36,115 bases of DNA from an uncultured Gammaproteobacteria bacterium (GCA_947258715.1 CAMYJH010000047.1:1-36115); one strand, 5' to 3'; positions 16,872 through 26,397 are shown, numbered from the stretch's first letter. Notes: a model not told the origin generated them from the sequence alone. Program-made: numbers and translations.

Positions 16872-18056
16872 ATGAGACACAAGAAGTTGATCATTCTCGC
16901 GGGTGCAATGGCGGCGCTGCTGCTGGCGGGATGCGCATCGCCTCCTGCGAGAGAGCTTTCCAAAGAGCCCACGTTGTACGCCGCGCTGCCGAACGGGCTC
17001 GATCCGCTGAATCCTAGCCAGCTTGCGCCTGTCTACGCGGCGGCTACTCGAGGTACGGGAGGTAATTTTTTGCGCATACTGGAGCGCAAGCGCGGCCATG
17101 CGCTCAACGTGCTCTCCCTCTCCGGCGGCGGCCAGAACGGTGCCTTCGGCGCCGGTTTCCTCATCGGTTGGCGCGAGAGCGGCCGCCGACCCGAGTTCGA
17201 CCTCGTCGCCGGCGTGAGCACCGGCGCGCTGCTGGCGACCCACGCCCTGCTCGGCACCCCGGCCGACGACGCCAAGCTCGAGCAGATGTATACGCAAGTT
17301 ACGAAAAAAGATATCTACCAGAACAGAGGGATCTTGAGCCTGTTGGGCGGAGCCGATTCGCTGAAAGACACCGCACCGCTGCGGGCACTCATTGCCAAAT
17401 ACATCACCGCGGAGACCTTGGAGCGCGTATCTGCGGCCTACGACGACAACCGGCTCCTCGTGGTGGGCACGACCAACGTGGATTACGGCCAGACCTGGGT
17501 CTGGAATATGTCGCTCATCGCCAGGCGCGGGGAACTCGAGCTCTATCGTAAGGTGTTGCTCGCCTCGGCGTCGTTCCCCATTGTGTTTCCGCCGGTGGAG
17601 ATCGACGGTCATTTATTCGTCGACGGGGCCGCCCGTTCGAACGTCGTCGTCGCGGGGATGACAGGGACGGCGCAACCGGGGCCTCCGCTGCATGGGCCGG
17701 GCAACATATACCTGATTGACAACGGCAGGCTCAAGCACCCTCCTGAGGCATTGCGCAGAGCGCTGGGCGACGTCGCGGCCACGACCATCAGCGTGATGAT
17801 GGAGCAATCGATGCAAACGGCTTTGACTCGGTCCTACTTCGGGGCTCAGTTTGTAGGCTACCGCTTCCAAATGGTCGCCATTCCCGAGGAGGTAAAGATC
17901 GGCAGAGACCCGCTCGCCTTTGATGCGAAACAGATGCGGGCCGCCTTCGATGCGGGTCGCGCGCTGGCGAAGCAGCCTGAACCCTGGTTGAGTGCTCCGC
18001 CTAACGTGGGCGATATTCCCGACTGGGCGCTGGAGGCGATACAGGAGCGTTACTGA
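16872..18056 (+). CDS. Patatin-like phospholipase, lipoprotein
   Basis: 394 residues, ATG 16872 after AGGGAGG. A lipoprotein signal ends in LLLAGC (Cys21). The patatin fold follows: oxyanion-hole motif GGGQNG (85-90), nucleophile elbow GVSTG with Ser116, and the catalytic-dyad Asp in FVDGAARSN (Asp251). All needed residues are present, so an active lipid acyl hydrolase is expected. The lipobox predicts membrane anchoring; Ala-Ser at +2/+3 suggests sorting to the outer membrane. The protein may be a periplasmic or surface phospholipase/lysophospholipase. Paired divergently with a FadL-type fatty-acid porin. Confidence 0.92.
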   Translation: MRHKKLIILAGAMAALLLAGCASPPARELSKEPTLYAALPNGLDPLNPSQLAPVYAAATRGTGGNFLRILERKRGHALNVLSLSGGGQNGAFGAGFLIGWRESGRRPEFDLVAGVSTGALLATHALLGTPADDAKLEQMYTQVTKKDIYQNRGILSLLGGADSLKDTAPLRALIAKYITAETLERVSAAYDDNRLLVVGTTNVDYGQTWVWNMSLIARRGELELYRKVLLASASFPIVFPPVEIDGHLFVDGAARSNVVVAGMTGTAQPGPPLHGPGNIYLIDNGRLKHPPEALRRALGDVAATTISVMMEQSMQTALTRSYFGAQFVGYRFQMVAIPEEVKIGRDPLAFDAKQMRAAFDAGRALAKQPEPWLSAPPNVGDIPDWALEAIQERY

Positions 18057-18478
18057 GCCGTAGATTTTCTAATGCGTCATTTCCGTGGGAAACCGTGACC
18101 TGGCGATGTGCCAGCCGCACCCGTGCATCTTCGCGTTATCTGAAGGACTAAGATTTGACGCGAAGTTAGAGCATCAGCTTCGTGAGCTGACGATGTACCT
18201 TCTACCCAGGCTAGACCGTTCGATAGCGCGCTGAACTCCTAACGTTCTAGCCATCGCTTCGCAAACTGGGCGATTCAGACGCAGCATTGGAAAGTATGAG
18301 CGGCAGGTGGCTCGCCGTGCGCTTGGGCGTTCGGACACTTCCTAGGCTCGCGTGAGCGCGGGGATCTGATGACAGGCGCAACGCACCGTGCGCCATCGGT
18401 CTTACGGTCGCGTGGGTGCAGGGTCTTAACTGCGATGACGGACACAGCGACTCGACGACGACCATGAGCAATCAGCAC
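18057..18478. other. Intergenic stretch without a recognisable gene
   Basis: About 420 bp between the patatin gene stop and the AsmA-like stop (convergent). One perfect 6-bp hairpin, TCAGCT/AGCTGA (18174-18190), is visible. Short open frames on either strand look non-coding. No RNA gene recognised. Confidence 0.4.
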
Positions 18479-21400
18479 TCATGGCTTCGAAGCCGTCGCC
18501 TTATCGCACGCGGTCTCCCCCTGGCCGCCCAGCAGCTCCGTGAGCAAGGAAAACCCCGCCACGGGCGCGAGCACCGGCGACACCGCAACGGCGGCCGTGA
18601 CCGCGGTTCCTACGGAGAGCACGCCGACGTCGGCCTCGACCTCCAGCGCGGCCATCGGGCCCGACACTTTGATCGTGTTCTCCCGGCTTAACAGCTTCAA
18701 TCGCCGTCTCGATCGCGCGGTGAGCAGTAGGTCCATGGTCTCGTCGTGGAAGTCGAGCTTACCGGCGCCGGCGACGAACATCTTCGGCGTCTCAACGAAC
18801 ATCGTCTCCGCGGTTGCGATGCCGTCCGCGATAGTAAACTCGACGATCATGCACTCCACGGTCGTGCGGTTGCGGGGCCTGAGCATCGACAGCATCAGCT
18901 GCATCGTGTGCAGGTCCAGCAGGTCCAGATCGGCGCCGACGACGTTTCCGTCCACGATGATCTGCCTAGTGTGCCCGTTCATCGCCGACGCCAGCTCGCG
19001 GAGTGAGCGCCCGCTTGCGGTCACATCCATGTCGTGGCTGTACCAGCCCTGCATGCGCTCGCGGGTGTCGGAGAACCAGCCGTGAAGATCATTCATGGAC
19101 AGGTTCTCGCTTCGAGAAGTGAGAGCCACCGTCGGAGGGTCGACGCTGGCGTCCACGTCGCCGCTCGCGGAGAAGTGCCCTTGGGCGACGTTGACGTCTC
19201 CAAGCCGAAAGTGAAGCCGGCGATCTCGGTTCCGAAGCTCGAGGTTCAGGTCGCCGATGCCGACTTCGCCCGCTGTCGCCGCTGTCGCCGTCACCTCCAG
19301 CTCGAAGTCCATCTCCGCCAGCAGGCCGAAATCCAGCGGCTTGTCGTCGAACAGCCGCTTGCCGGCGCGCGCGGGGACCGGCGTGAGAGGCGCCAGCCCC
19401 AGCTTCTTCGGGTCCCCCTCCCAGCCGATGTCGTTCAGATCCAGCGCCCGCGTCGCCAGGGTGCCGGACAGGGATGGCCGGTCGCCGGTGACATCGAGGG
19501 TGAGCCGCGCGTCAATGTCCGCGGCTCCGAGCTTTATCCCGCCAGAGTAGGACAGCCGTTCGGTTCCGCCTGCGAGCCGACCTTTCGCCTCCAGCGCGGC
19601 GTTGGACTTGAGTGAAGCGCCGAACAGGGCGGCGGCAGCGGATGCGTTTGCGGCCTCTACCTCGACGTCGGCCTCAAATTCGAGCTCTTCGGGCACGCCG
19701 CTGACGCTGCCGGCGGCGCGCAGCGCGAGCTCATCCTTGCCCTCGACGCCAATCGAGATGCTTGGAAACGTCCACCCCGCTCCATCGGCTCGCGCCTCGA
19801 AGCTGCTGTCGAGCCGGCCCAGATCGGGAACCTCCTTGCCCAGAATAGCGCCGAGGGAACGCGTACTCGGCAGACGAACCCGTCCCTTCATCTCGACGCC
19901 GCGCAATGATTCGAACTTTCCCGCCAGCCAGGCGGGCACGTCGCCGCCCTTGCCTTCGAGCGCGACCAGCGGCCCGTCTTCCGATCCGGCCTTCAGCGTC
20001 ATGTCGGCGAGTCGCAGGTTTCCGCTTTCGCCCAGCACCCTCGCGCTTAAGCTGAACGGGCCGGGATCGAGCGGCGCGTCGAATCGGAACAACTCTTCCG
20101 CGGCAACAGTCTGGCCGCGCACATCGATTCGCAGGTCCACCGCATCGAGCGCGATCTCCTTCCCGGCACCCGGCTGTAGCGTCAACGCTCCCATGGTGCT
20201 CGTGTCGAGCTTGCTTGCTTTACTCGTGCGGGCGTCGAGACCGGCGATCTTCCATGCGTCGCCGTCGCGCCGCAGCGTCGCCTTCAGCGTCCCCGATCCC
20301 AGAGGGGGCAGCGACATTGCGAGCGCGGGGTTCAGGCTTTGGACCTGGTCGGTCGCGAGGTCGACGGTGGCGTTTAATCGAGGCAGCAGCTCGCCCAAGG
20401 TGACAGCCTGCGCTTCAGGCTGACGGTCCTGTAATCGAGCCAGTGCGAGCTCGCCGTCGCCGATAACCTTTCCTTGCAACGGCGCCGTTCCCGACAGCTC
20501 GATCTGGAACGAGCTGAGGATGAGCCGCTCCAGATCTCCGGACACATCGGCCACGAGCTTGGCGTTGCCTGAATTCGAAACACCTTCAGGCAGCCAGCGA
20601 CCGAGCAGGGTGACAGGCACGTCGGCGGTGACGTCCATCGCGATGTCGCCGGGGCGCCAGCCGCCGGCCGGGCCGTCCAGGCGAAGCCCACCTTTAACAC
20701 TGGCGGAAAGCGCGTCACCGCCGCTGATTTCGCCCACCACTTGGTCGATCCGGTACCCGCCTTGCTCACTGCTGGCGTTGAAATCGAGCCGCAAGGACTC
20801 GATTTCCGGCACCGCACCGCGGGTCAGGTAGTTGGCAACTTCCGGGTCGGCCGAGGATAGGCTGGCCGCAATCCCGAGCCCGTCGGGCTGCTGCGTCAGA
20901 GGCAATGTTCCGCTGAGGGCAAGCTTGAGCCGATCGCCGTCGTCGAGCGACAGGTTGAGGTCGGACAACAGAAGCTCGTCCGCGCTTCCGGTCAAGCGTG
21001 CGCGCGCGTCGAGGGCGCCGGCAATAGGTGCTTCCGGCATCAGCCGGCCGAGCATCGGCGCGAGACTGTCCGTCGTCGCCCGAAGCTCGAAGCGAAGATC
21101 CCGGCCTTCGAGCGGCACGCCGACGCTGCCGCGGGCGTCCAGGGCCAGCCCCCAATCGGGCGCATCCACGCGAACCGCAACCGGAAACGGTCTGGTCGGC
21201 CGGATCATCTCGTCGATGCTGCCGAACTCGCCGTCGAGCGCCCACCCGTCGCCGTCGAAGTTGCCGCTGCCTTTCGCCTTCAGATTACCGTCGGCGTCCG
21301 CTGCCGCCTGGAGCCGCGTCACTTTGAGGTCGTTTCGTGGTCCGGACTCCGCCAGACGCAAGCCCACCTCGATGTTCTCGAGCACCATGTGCTCGATCAG

Positions 21401-21805
21401 CGGCAACTTAAATTCACGACCCTCGGGCTGAGGCTTAGTGGGCGAAGGCCGTAACGAGAAAAGGTCGATCTCCGCATCATGAACTTCGAGCTTCTGGATC
21501 TGCACCACTCCGCGCAGCAGCGGCCGAAGACGAAGCTCCAGATGCAGCCCTCCGATGATGCCACGATTCCCGTCCGCCTCGTGGTCCTTCGATGCGATCC
21601 GCAGACCCGTCAAATCCAGCAGCACGGGTGAGCCGTGGACGACATCGAACGCACCTTCGACTTCAGCATCAATGCCCGCGGCATAATCCAGCGCGCGTAG
21701 CGCCGCCCATCGATAGACGGCGTCGTGGAACAGGGCGAAGGCGATCACCAGCACCACCGCCGCGATCGCGATGGCCTTCAAAGTCCGGCGGATGAACGTG
21801 ATCAT
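18479..21805 (-). CDS. AsmA-like large inner-membrane-anchored protein
   Basis: 1108 residues. One N-terminal membrane segment (about 8-28, RTLKAIAIAAVVLVIAFALF) anchors a very long, beta-rich, low-Cys periplasmic part with repeated strand patterns (G-x-L-x-L-x-x-L). The C-terminal region has the AsmA signature: around TTVECMIVEFTIADGIATAE and GAGKLDFHDETMDLLL (about 980-1035). AsmA/TamB/YhdP-type proteins form groove-shaped bridges thought to carry phospholipid between inner and outer membrane. Its length lies between AsmA (~617) and YhdP (~1270). ATG at 21805 has only a weak upstream site. Function in lipid transport is by family, not shown here. Confidence 0.85.
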   Translation of the reverse strand: MITFIRRTLKAIAIAAVVLVIAFALFHDAVYRWAALRALDYAAGIDAEVEGAFDVVHGSPVLLDLTGLRIASKDHEADGNRGIIGGLHLELRLRPLLRGVVQIQKLEVHDAEIDLFSLRPSPTKPQPEGREFKLPLIEHMVLENIEVGLRLAESGPRNDLKVTRLQAAADADGNLKAKGSGNFDGDGWALDGEFGSIDEMIRPTRPFPVAVRVDAPDWGLALDARGSVGVPLEGRDLRFELRATTDSLAPMLGRLMPEAPIAGALDARARLTGSADELLLSDLNLSLDDGDRLKLALSGTLPLTQQPDGLGIAASLSSADPEVANYLTRGAVPEIESLRLDFNASSEQGGYRIDQVVGEISGGDALSASVKGGLRLDGPAGGWRPGDIAMDVTADVPVTLLGRWLPEGVSNSGNAKLVADVSGDLERLILSSFQIELSGTAPLQGKVIGDGELALARLQDRQPEAQAVTLGELLPRLNATVDLATDQVQSLNPALAMSLPPLGSGTLKATLRRDGDAWKIAGLDARTSKASKLDTSTMGALTLQPGAGKEIALDAVDLRIDVRGQTVAAEELFRFDAPLDPGPFSLSARVLGESGNLRLADMTLKAGSEDGPLVALEGKGGDVPAWLAGKFESLRGVEMKGRVRLPSTRSLGAILGKEVPDLGRLDSSFEARADGAGWTFPSISIGVEGKDELALRAAGSVSGVPEELEFEADVEVEAANASAAAALFGASLKSNAALEAKGRLAGGTERLSYSGGIKLGAADIDARLTLDVTGDRPSLSGTLATRALDLNDIGWEGDPKKLGLAPLTPVPARAGKRLFDDKPLDFGLLAEMDFELEVTATAATAGEVGIGDLNLELRNRDRRLHFRLGDVNVAQGHFSASGDVDASVDPPTVALTSRSENLSMNDLHGWFSDTRERMQGWYSHDMDVTASGRSLRELASAMNGHTRQIIVDGNVVGADLDLLDLHTMQLMLSMLRPRNRTTVECMIVEFTIADGIATAETMFVETPKMFVAGAGKLDFHDETMDLLLTARSRRRLKLLSRENTIKVSGPMAALEVEADVGVLSVGTAVTAAVAVSPVLAPVAGFSLLTELLGGQGETACDKATASKP

Positions 21806-22051
21806 CGGGTGCTGTTCAGCTTCACGAAGCCACCGCCGTTGGGTGCGTGAAATCGTCGTGGTGGAAGTTCAGCGGTGCTTTGGTCGCGGCCATGATCTAG
21901 ATTCCAGGGTTGAAATTGAGGAGCGCCGAAACCAGCCGCTCGAATACCGTCTTATCGCCTTCGAGCGTGGCCCTCCCAGCGATAAACCGCTCGCGGAAGC
22001 GGGCCTCGCCGATCATAACCTCTTACAGTGGGGGGGTGCAGCGAACAGTTA
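21806..22051. other. Upstream region of the AsmA-like gene
   Basis: About 245 bp between the AsmA-like start and the palindromic element. It should contain the AsmA-like gene promoter (minus strand). No recognisable gene; a run of seven Gs occurs near 22030. Confidence 0.35.
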
Positions 22052-22157
22052 GGGACATTCAGAGTTCGTAAGTTATTGATTTTATGCTCGTCAGAGATCG
22101 GAGACACTTTGTTATGGCAAATCAGAAAATCAATAACTTACGAACTCTGAATGTCCC
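22052..22157. repeat. REP/MITE-like palindrome, copy 1
   Basis: 106 bp. Two perfect 32-nt arms beginning GGGACATTCAGAGTTCG face each other around a 42-nt spacer unlike that of copies 2 and 3. It starts 17 nt after the dctM stop, where it could act as a transcription terminator or mRNA 3' stabiliser. The terminal palindromes recall substrates of RAYT (Y1 transposase) elements; no transposase is present in the window. Confidence 0.85.
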
Positions 22158-22173
22158 CCTCCCTACTCAGTTG

Positions 22174-23454
22174 TCAATCGCGCATCACGGAGGGGAGCCA
22201 GGTGGCGACCTCGGGCAGCGCGATGGCGATGAGCAGAAACAAAACGATACCGATGAGAAACGGCGTATTGGCGCGCAGCACTTCCATCTGATCGACTTCA
22301 GCGATACGCCCGGAGATGAACAGGGCGATGGCCATGGGCGGCGTCACCTGGCCGATGACCACCGCAATCACCATCAGCACTCCGAAGTGGATGAGATCGA
22401 TGTTGTAGGCGAGCAGCGTCGGCAGAATGATCGGCAACAGTACGGGAATCAGCGGATCGAGAACCATGCCGGCGATGATGGCGAGAATCACCATCGCGAG
22501 TATGCGCAGGTATTCGCTGTCGCCGATGGTGACGAAATCGATGATCACCACCAGCGCTTCCGGAACGTGTGCGTTGGTTAGCCCCGCGCCTAGGGCGAAA
22601 GAAAGGCTGACGATTACCAGCAGCTCGCCGGTGAGCTGCACCGCGTTGACCAGCACCCGGTAGAGCTCGCGCAGGGACAAACGCCGGTAAACGATCATGG
22701 CGAGAAATAGGGCGTAAATCACGGCGAAGGCCCCCGCTTCCGTCGGCGTGAAGACTCCCGCCACCAGACCGCCGACGATGATCACCGGCAGACCGAAGGA
22801 AAGCAGCGCCCGCCGCCCGGCGCGGATCATCTCGGCGACGGCGAAGGCGGCGTAGGGATTCCAGCCGCGCCGCCGGGCGAGCAGGGCGACAATAATCATC
22901 TGGCTCAAGCCCAGCAGAATGCCGGGGATGAGGCCGGCCAGAAACAGCGCGCCTAGAGAGGTGCCGGTCACGGCGGAGTAAAGGATCATCGGCGAGCTGG
23001 GCGGGATCATGGGGCCGATGCCGGCGGAAGAGGCCGTCACCGCGGCGGCGAAGTCGCCCGGGTACCCGTTCTTTTTCATCGCCGGAATGACGATGGAGCC
23101 GGTGCCGGCAAGATCCGCGGTGGAGGATCCGATCATGCCGCCGAAGAACATGCTGGTCATGACATTGACGTGGGCAAGGCCGCCGCGCATCCAGCCCACC
23201 ATGGCGCGGGCGAACTCGAACAAGCGCGCCGAGATGCCGCCCGCGTTCATCAGCCCCCCGGCGAGCACGAACAGCGGCAGCGCCACCAGCACGAAGCGAT
23301 TCATGCCCGACATCATGGTTTGGGGAAGGGTGAGCGCCCAGGCGCCGGAGAGGTGGAAGTTGACGACCACGGCGGTGGCGATGGCGACCAGCATGGGCAC
23401 GCGCAGAATCAACAACACACAGAGCAAGACGATGGAGAAGGTGGCGCCGATCAT
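22174..23454 (-). CDS. dctM: TRAP transporter large permease (DctM)
   Basis: 426 residues with about 12 membrane segments, spread over the full length. Typical segments include LVALPLFVLAGGLMNAGG, FGGMIGSSTADLAGTGSI (the conserved G-x-x-x-G-S-[ST]-x-A-D/S region), and GIGPMIPPSSPMILY, the hallmark of the DctM family. It is the ion-coupled transport subunit that works with DctQ and the periplasmic DctP. It begins 65 bp after the dctQ stop; the start has only a weak ribosome site. The gene ends 17 nt before palindrome copy 1. Confidence 0.95.
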   Translation of the reverse strand: MIGATFSIVLLCVLLILRVPMLVAIATAVVVNFHLSGAWALTLPQTMMSGMNRFVLVALPLFVLAGGLMNAGGISARLFEFARAMVGWMRGGLAHVNVMTSMFFGGMIGSSTADLAGTGSIVIPAMKKNGYPGDFAAAVTASSAGIGPMIPPSSPMILYSAVTGTSLGALFLAGLIPGILLGLSQMIIVALLARRRGWNPYAAFAVAEMIRAGRRALLSFGLPVIIVGGLVAGVFTPTEAGAFAVIYALFLAMIVYRRLSLRELYRVLVNAVQLTGELLVIVSLSFALGAGLTNAHVPEALVVIIDFVTIGDSEYLRILAMVILAIIAGMVLDPLIPVLLPIILPTLLAYNIDLIHFGVLMVIAVVIGQVTPPMAIALFISGRIAEVDQMEVLRANTPFLIGIVLFLLIAIALPEVATWLPSVMRD

Positions 23455-23519
23455 CGGTCTAAGCGGGTTTCAGGAATTCAACGCTGAGGGACGCGAATCG
23501 CTTGCTGAGTCGCCGCGTC

Positions 23520-24116
23520 TCATCGCTTGCCCATCATCGCCGCGAACTCCCGCATCAAAACCGCTAAAAAAGCCACGGCAACTCCGAAACCGCCGACCAC
23601 CAGCGCAACCGTTGACCAGCCGCTGGCGATATCCAGGTACGGGCTTGGATCCGAGCCGAATAGGGAGACGAAGCGGGTGGAAATCACGCCGAGGAAGGCC
23701 AGCATGACCACGCACAACGCGTAGCCGGCAAGCGCTACCGGTTGTCGCAATGCGTAAGGCAGACGCGCGTAGAAGAAATCAATCCGGATCATGGTTCCCC
23801 GGCGCACCGCCAGGAAGGTGCCCGTCATCGCCAGCCATGGCATCAGCATCAGCACCAGCTCTTCCGCCCAGATCAGGTGGGCGTTGAAGGCGTAGCGTCC
23901 TACGGCATTGCAGAATATTGTCGCGACTATGACCACCAGCACGGAGACGCCGAGAATCTCCACCAACCGGTTGACGCCGCGATCGATCGGGCCCAGACCG
24001 GCGTCGAAATCCTCGAACTCCTGCTGACGTGTAACCTCGCCGATCTGTTGCGCCAGGTCGTCGCCACCGTCGGGCGGCGTGCCGGAATTACGACCCGCGC
24101 TTTTGTCGCTGGACAT
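23520..24116 (-). CDS. dctQ: TRAP transporter small permease (DctQ)
   Basis: 198 residues from ATG 24116, chosen over an upstream ATG at 24152 because AGGGGACCTGT precedes it. About 45 hydrophilic residues are followed by four membrane segments (LVEILGVSVLVVIVATIFCN; EELVLMLMPWLAMTGTFLAV; LAGYALCVVMLAFLGV; TVALVVGGFGVAVAFLAVL), and the motif WAEELVLMLMPWLAMTG is typical of DctQ. It joins DctM in the membrane. It lies between dctP and dctM, separated from dctP by a hairpin. Confidence 0.93.
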   Translation of the reverse strand: MSSDKSAGRNSGTPPDGGDDLAQQIGEVTRQQEFEDFDAGLGPIDRGVNRLVEILGVSVLVVIVATIFCNAVGRYAFNAHLIWAEELVLMLMPWLAMTGTFLAVRRGTMIRIDFFYARLPYALRQPVALAGYALCVVMLAFLGVISTRFVSLFGSDPSPYLDIASGWSTVALVVGGFGVAVAFLAVLMREFAAMMGKR

Positions 24117-24138
24117 ACAGGTCCCCTCGCGCGCGGAT

Positions 24139-24169
24139 CCCCGGGACGGCAAACAACGCCGCCCCGGGG
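24139..24169 (-). terminator. Hairpin between dctP and dctQ (attenuator/stabiliser)
   Basis: Arms CCCCGGG (24139-24145) and CCCGGGG (24163-24169), extended by CGGC/GCCG with one mismatch, enclose a 7-nt loop. It lies 17 nt beyond the dctP stop at 24187 and 22 nt before the dctQ ATG at 24116. No U-run follows. A leaky terminator or an RNA-stabilising stem here would give more binding protein than permease, as is usual in binding-protein-dependent systems; this role is inferred. Confidence 0.5.
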
Positions 24170-24186
24170 AAACTTTAGGAAGATCC

Positions 24187-25182
24187 TTATTGGACCGCTG
24201 ACATCACCTTGGAGGTGAAATCTTCTCCCGCCACTTTGCCGATCTCGACGGCAATGGGTTTGCTGGCAGCCTTGAAGGAAACCAGGTCGATGTCGTTGAA
24301 GGCCACCTTGCCTTTCGAGAGCTCCTTGATTTCCGCCTCCAGCTTGGCGTCATTTTCGGCCCCGTACTGTCGACTTGCGGTCGCGGCCTTGCGCGCGGCG
24401 CGATCCACGGCGGCGCGCTGGCTGTCTGTCAGCGAACGGTACCTATTCAGATTCATCACGAAGGTAATGGGCGTATAGACATGCCGGGACATGGAGATGT
24501 ATTTCTGCACCTCGTACCAGGACCACTTGCGAATATTGCCTAATGGATTTTCCTGGCCGTCCACCGTTCCCTGCTGCAGAGCCAGGTAGACTTCACCGAT
24601 GTTCATCTTGATGGGCGAAGCGCCGAGCATCTGGAACGACATGATTCTGGTCTTACTGCCTGGCGTACGCAGCTTGAGCCCCTTTAGATCTCCGGGCACC
24701 CGTACCGGGCGGACGTTATTTGAGATATTGCGGAATCCGATCTCGCCGAAGCTCAGCACCTTGAGTCCCGCGCTCTTCTGGAAAGATTCGTCCAGCTCGC
24801 GCCCGATCTCCCCGTCCAGCACCTTTGCGGCGTCCTCGCGGCTGCCGAACAAGAACGGAATGTCGAACACGGCCCACTTCGAGTCCAGCTGCACCGCGTC
24901 GGAGCCGATGGGTATGACGTCGAGCTGACCGGTGCGCACCTGCTGCATGTGCACGATCTCGTCGCCGAGCGTGCCGCTGTCGAAGTACTCGATAGCCACC
25001 TGATCGCCAAGCTCCTCTTTCAGAGCATCGCGAAACGAGGCCAGCATGTGCTGAGTCGACGCACCGGGTGTGCTCTCAACGGAGAGCCTCAATTTCAGAA
25101 CATCGGCGCTGGCGGCGGTGGAAACCAATACCGACGCCAGCAGTGCCGTCACTAATCTTGCAAGGCCAAAGAAATTTCTCAT
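24187..25182 (-). CDS. dctP: TRAP transporter substrate-binding protein (DctP family)
   Basis: 331 residues. A signal peptide (MRNFFGLARLVTALLASVLV, cleavage near AASA-DVLK) exports it to the periplasm. The DctP core is visible: FDSGTLGDE (67-75), LKGLKLRTPGSKTR with Arg172, the position that usually binds the substrate carboxylate, and EVYLALQQGTVDGQENPL. So the substrate is probably an organic acid or sugar acid; the exact one cannot be told. A strong GGAGGAGAC site precedes ATG 25182. It is the first gene of the dctP-dctQ-dctM transcript and divergent from the isomerase gene. Confidence 0.95.
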   Translation of the reverse strand: MRNFFGLARLVTALLASVLVSTAASADVLKLRLSVESTPGASTQHMLASFRDALKEELGDQVAIEYFDSGTLGDEIVHMQQVRTGQLDVIPIGSDAVQLDSKWAVFDIPFLFGSREDAAKVLDGEIGRELDESFQKSAGLKVLSFGEIGFRNISNNVRPVRVPGDLKGLKLRTPGSKTRIMSFQMLGASPIKMNIGEVYLALQQGTVDGQENPLGNIRKWSWYEVQKYISMSRHVYTPITFVMNLNRYRSLTDSQRAAVDRAARKAATASRQYGAENDAKLEAEIKELSKGKVAFNDIDLVSFKAASKPIAVEIGKVAGEDFTSKVMSAVQ

Positions 25183-25575
25183 TACTTGTCTCCTCCAGGG
25201 TGAAATCTGCTACCGGATCGTCGACTGGTCCAATGCTAAAAGAAGATCGTCAACCTCGACGCCGTAGCCTGTCCTTCTCCAGCAACGCGACCTTCGCAGA
25301 AAGATTTTTTTCAAGTCGCTGCGAGCTGGTTCGGAACCTCACGGGAGTGACGTTCCGAAGGCGCCCACGTCCTTTGTTCTCTATTAAGAGGCGCCGTCGT
25401 CGTTGGAGAGGAGGGCATTATAGAGCCTGGCGGTCCAGGTCACTACCAGGAAACCCCCGGCCCGTGACCCACGCGGCTGTCCCCCTCGCGCGATGGATTT
25501 CTGGCAGAATGTCGGCCGCGCCGGGGACGTGCGCCATTCGCGTCGCCCGCCATTGGCGCTGAGGCAAGGGCTCAA
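25183..25575. other. Divergent promoter region, dctP / isomerase
   Basis: 393 bp without a gene, separating two outward-facing starts (dctP on minus, isomerase on plus). A-T-rich segments near 25300 and 25380 could hold promoters. No operator or riboswitch recognised, and no regulator gene is adjacent. Confidence 0.45.
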
Positions 25576-26397
25576 ATGAAGTTTATCGATCGTATCGGAA
25601 TTGATCTGCAGTCAAAGCTGCCGTTGGAAGAGGGTGTCGCCTGGGCGGTGGAGCACGGCGTGCGCTTCATCGAAGCCGAGGTGGACGTAGTGCCCAACGC
25701 ATATCATCGTTTCGACGATGCCGCCTGCGAGCGCATCTGCGGCAAGTGTGCAGAGCAAAAAATCAATTTGGGGCTGCATACTTTGTCCAGCGTTAACACG
25801 GCGGAAATTTCGCCGTTCGTTGGCGAAGCGGTGGATGCTTATCTGAAGGGTTATATCGATCTCTCCAAGCGTCTCGGCGCCGGCTGGATCATCGTTCACG
25901 CCGGCTATCACTTCGGGGATCGGCAAAAACGCATGGCTGCGAGTCTCGAGCGACTGAAGCGCGTTACCGAGTACGCCGAACGCGCCGGAACCAAACTGCT
26001 GCTGGAAAACCTCAACCGGGAACCCGACCGGGCCGAGGTGCATTACCTTGCCCACAGCCTGGAAGAATGCCTCTATTTTTTCGACCGCATCGACTCGCCG
26101 AATCTGGGCTGGTCGTTCACCGTCAACCACGCAACCCTCGAGCCCGAGGGCATCGAGGGCTTCATCACCTCGCTGCCGATGTCGCGCTGCGGCGAAGTGC
26201 GGCTCGCCGACAACAACGGCGAATACGAGGTCCACATGTTCCCCGGCGAGGGGATCATCGACTTCGCCGATTTGTTTTCACGCGTCGAGTCGTGTAACTA
26301 CGAAGGTCACTACATGTGCAACTTCGGCACCCTCGACGACATGCTCCGCGGCCGGCGCATCTTGGGGGACATTCTAGGGGACATTCAGAGTTCGTAA
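25576..26397 (+). CDS. Sugar phosphate isomerase/epimerase-like TIM-barrel protein
   Basis: 273 residues, ATG 25576. Belongs by pattern to the xylose-isomerase-like TIM barrel (AP_endonuc_2, PF01261): LGLHTLSSV (His68), WIIVHAGYHFGD (His108), LLLENLNRE (Glu144, metal ligand), FTVNHA (His185), RLADNNGEYEVHMFPGEG (Asp/His metal-binding stretch) and GHYMCNF near the end. Probably metal-dependent; substrate unknown. Divergent from the TRAP genes, so it may process the imported sugar or sugar acid. The final codons (GDIQSS and stop) lie in palindrome copy 2, preceded by a partial duplicate of the palindrome start, so the natural C-terminus has probably been replaced. Confidence 0.85.
   Translation: MKFIDRIGIDLQSKLPLEEGVAWAVEHGVRFIEAEVDVVPNAYHRFDDAACERICGKCAEQKINLGLHTLSSVNTAEISPFVGEAVDAYLKGYIDLSKRLGAGWIIVHAGYHFGDRQKRMAASLERLKRVTEYAERAGTKLLLENLNREPDRAEVHYLAHSLEECLYFFDRIDSPNLGWSFTVNHATLEPEGIEGFITSLPMSRCGEVRLADNNGEYEVHMFPGEGIIDFADLFSRVESCNYEGHYMCNFGTLDDMLRGRRILGDILGDIQSS

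Noticed and set aside
18540..20820. Several plus-strand open frames inside the AsmA-like gene
   Set aside because: Composition artefacts (Ser/Arg/Pro-rich) opposite a long, well-formed AsmA-like reading frame.
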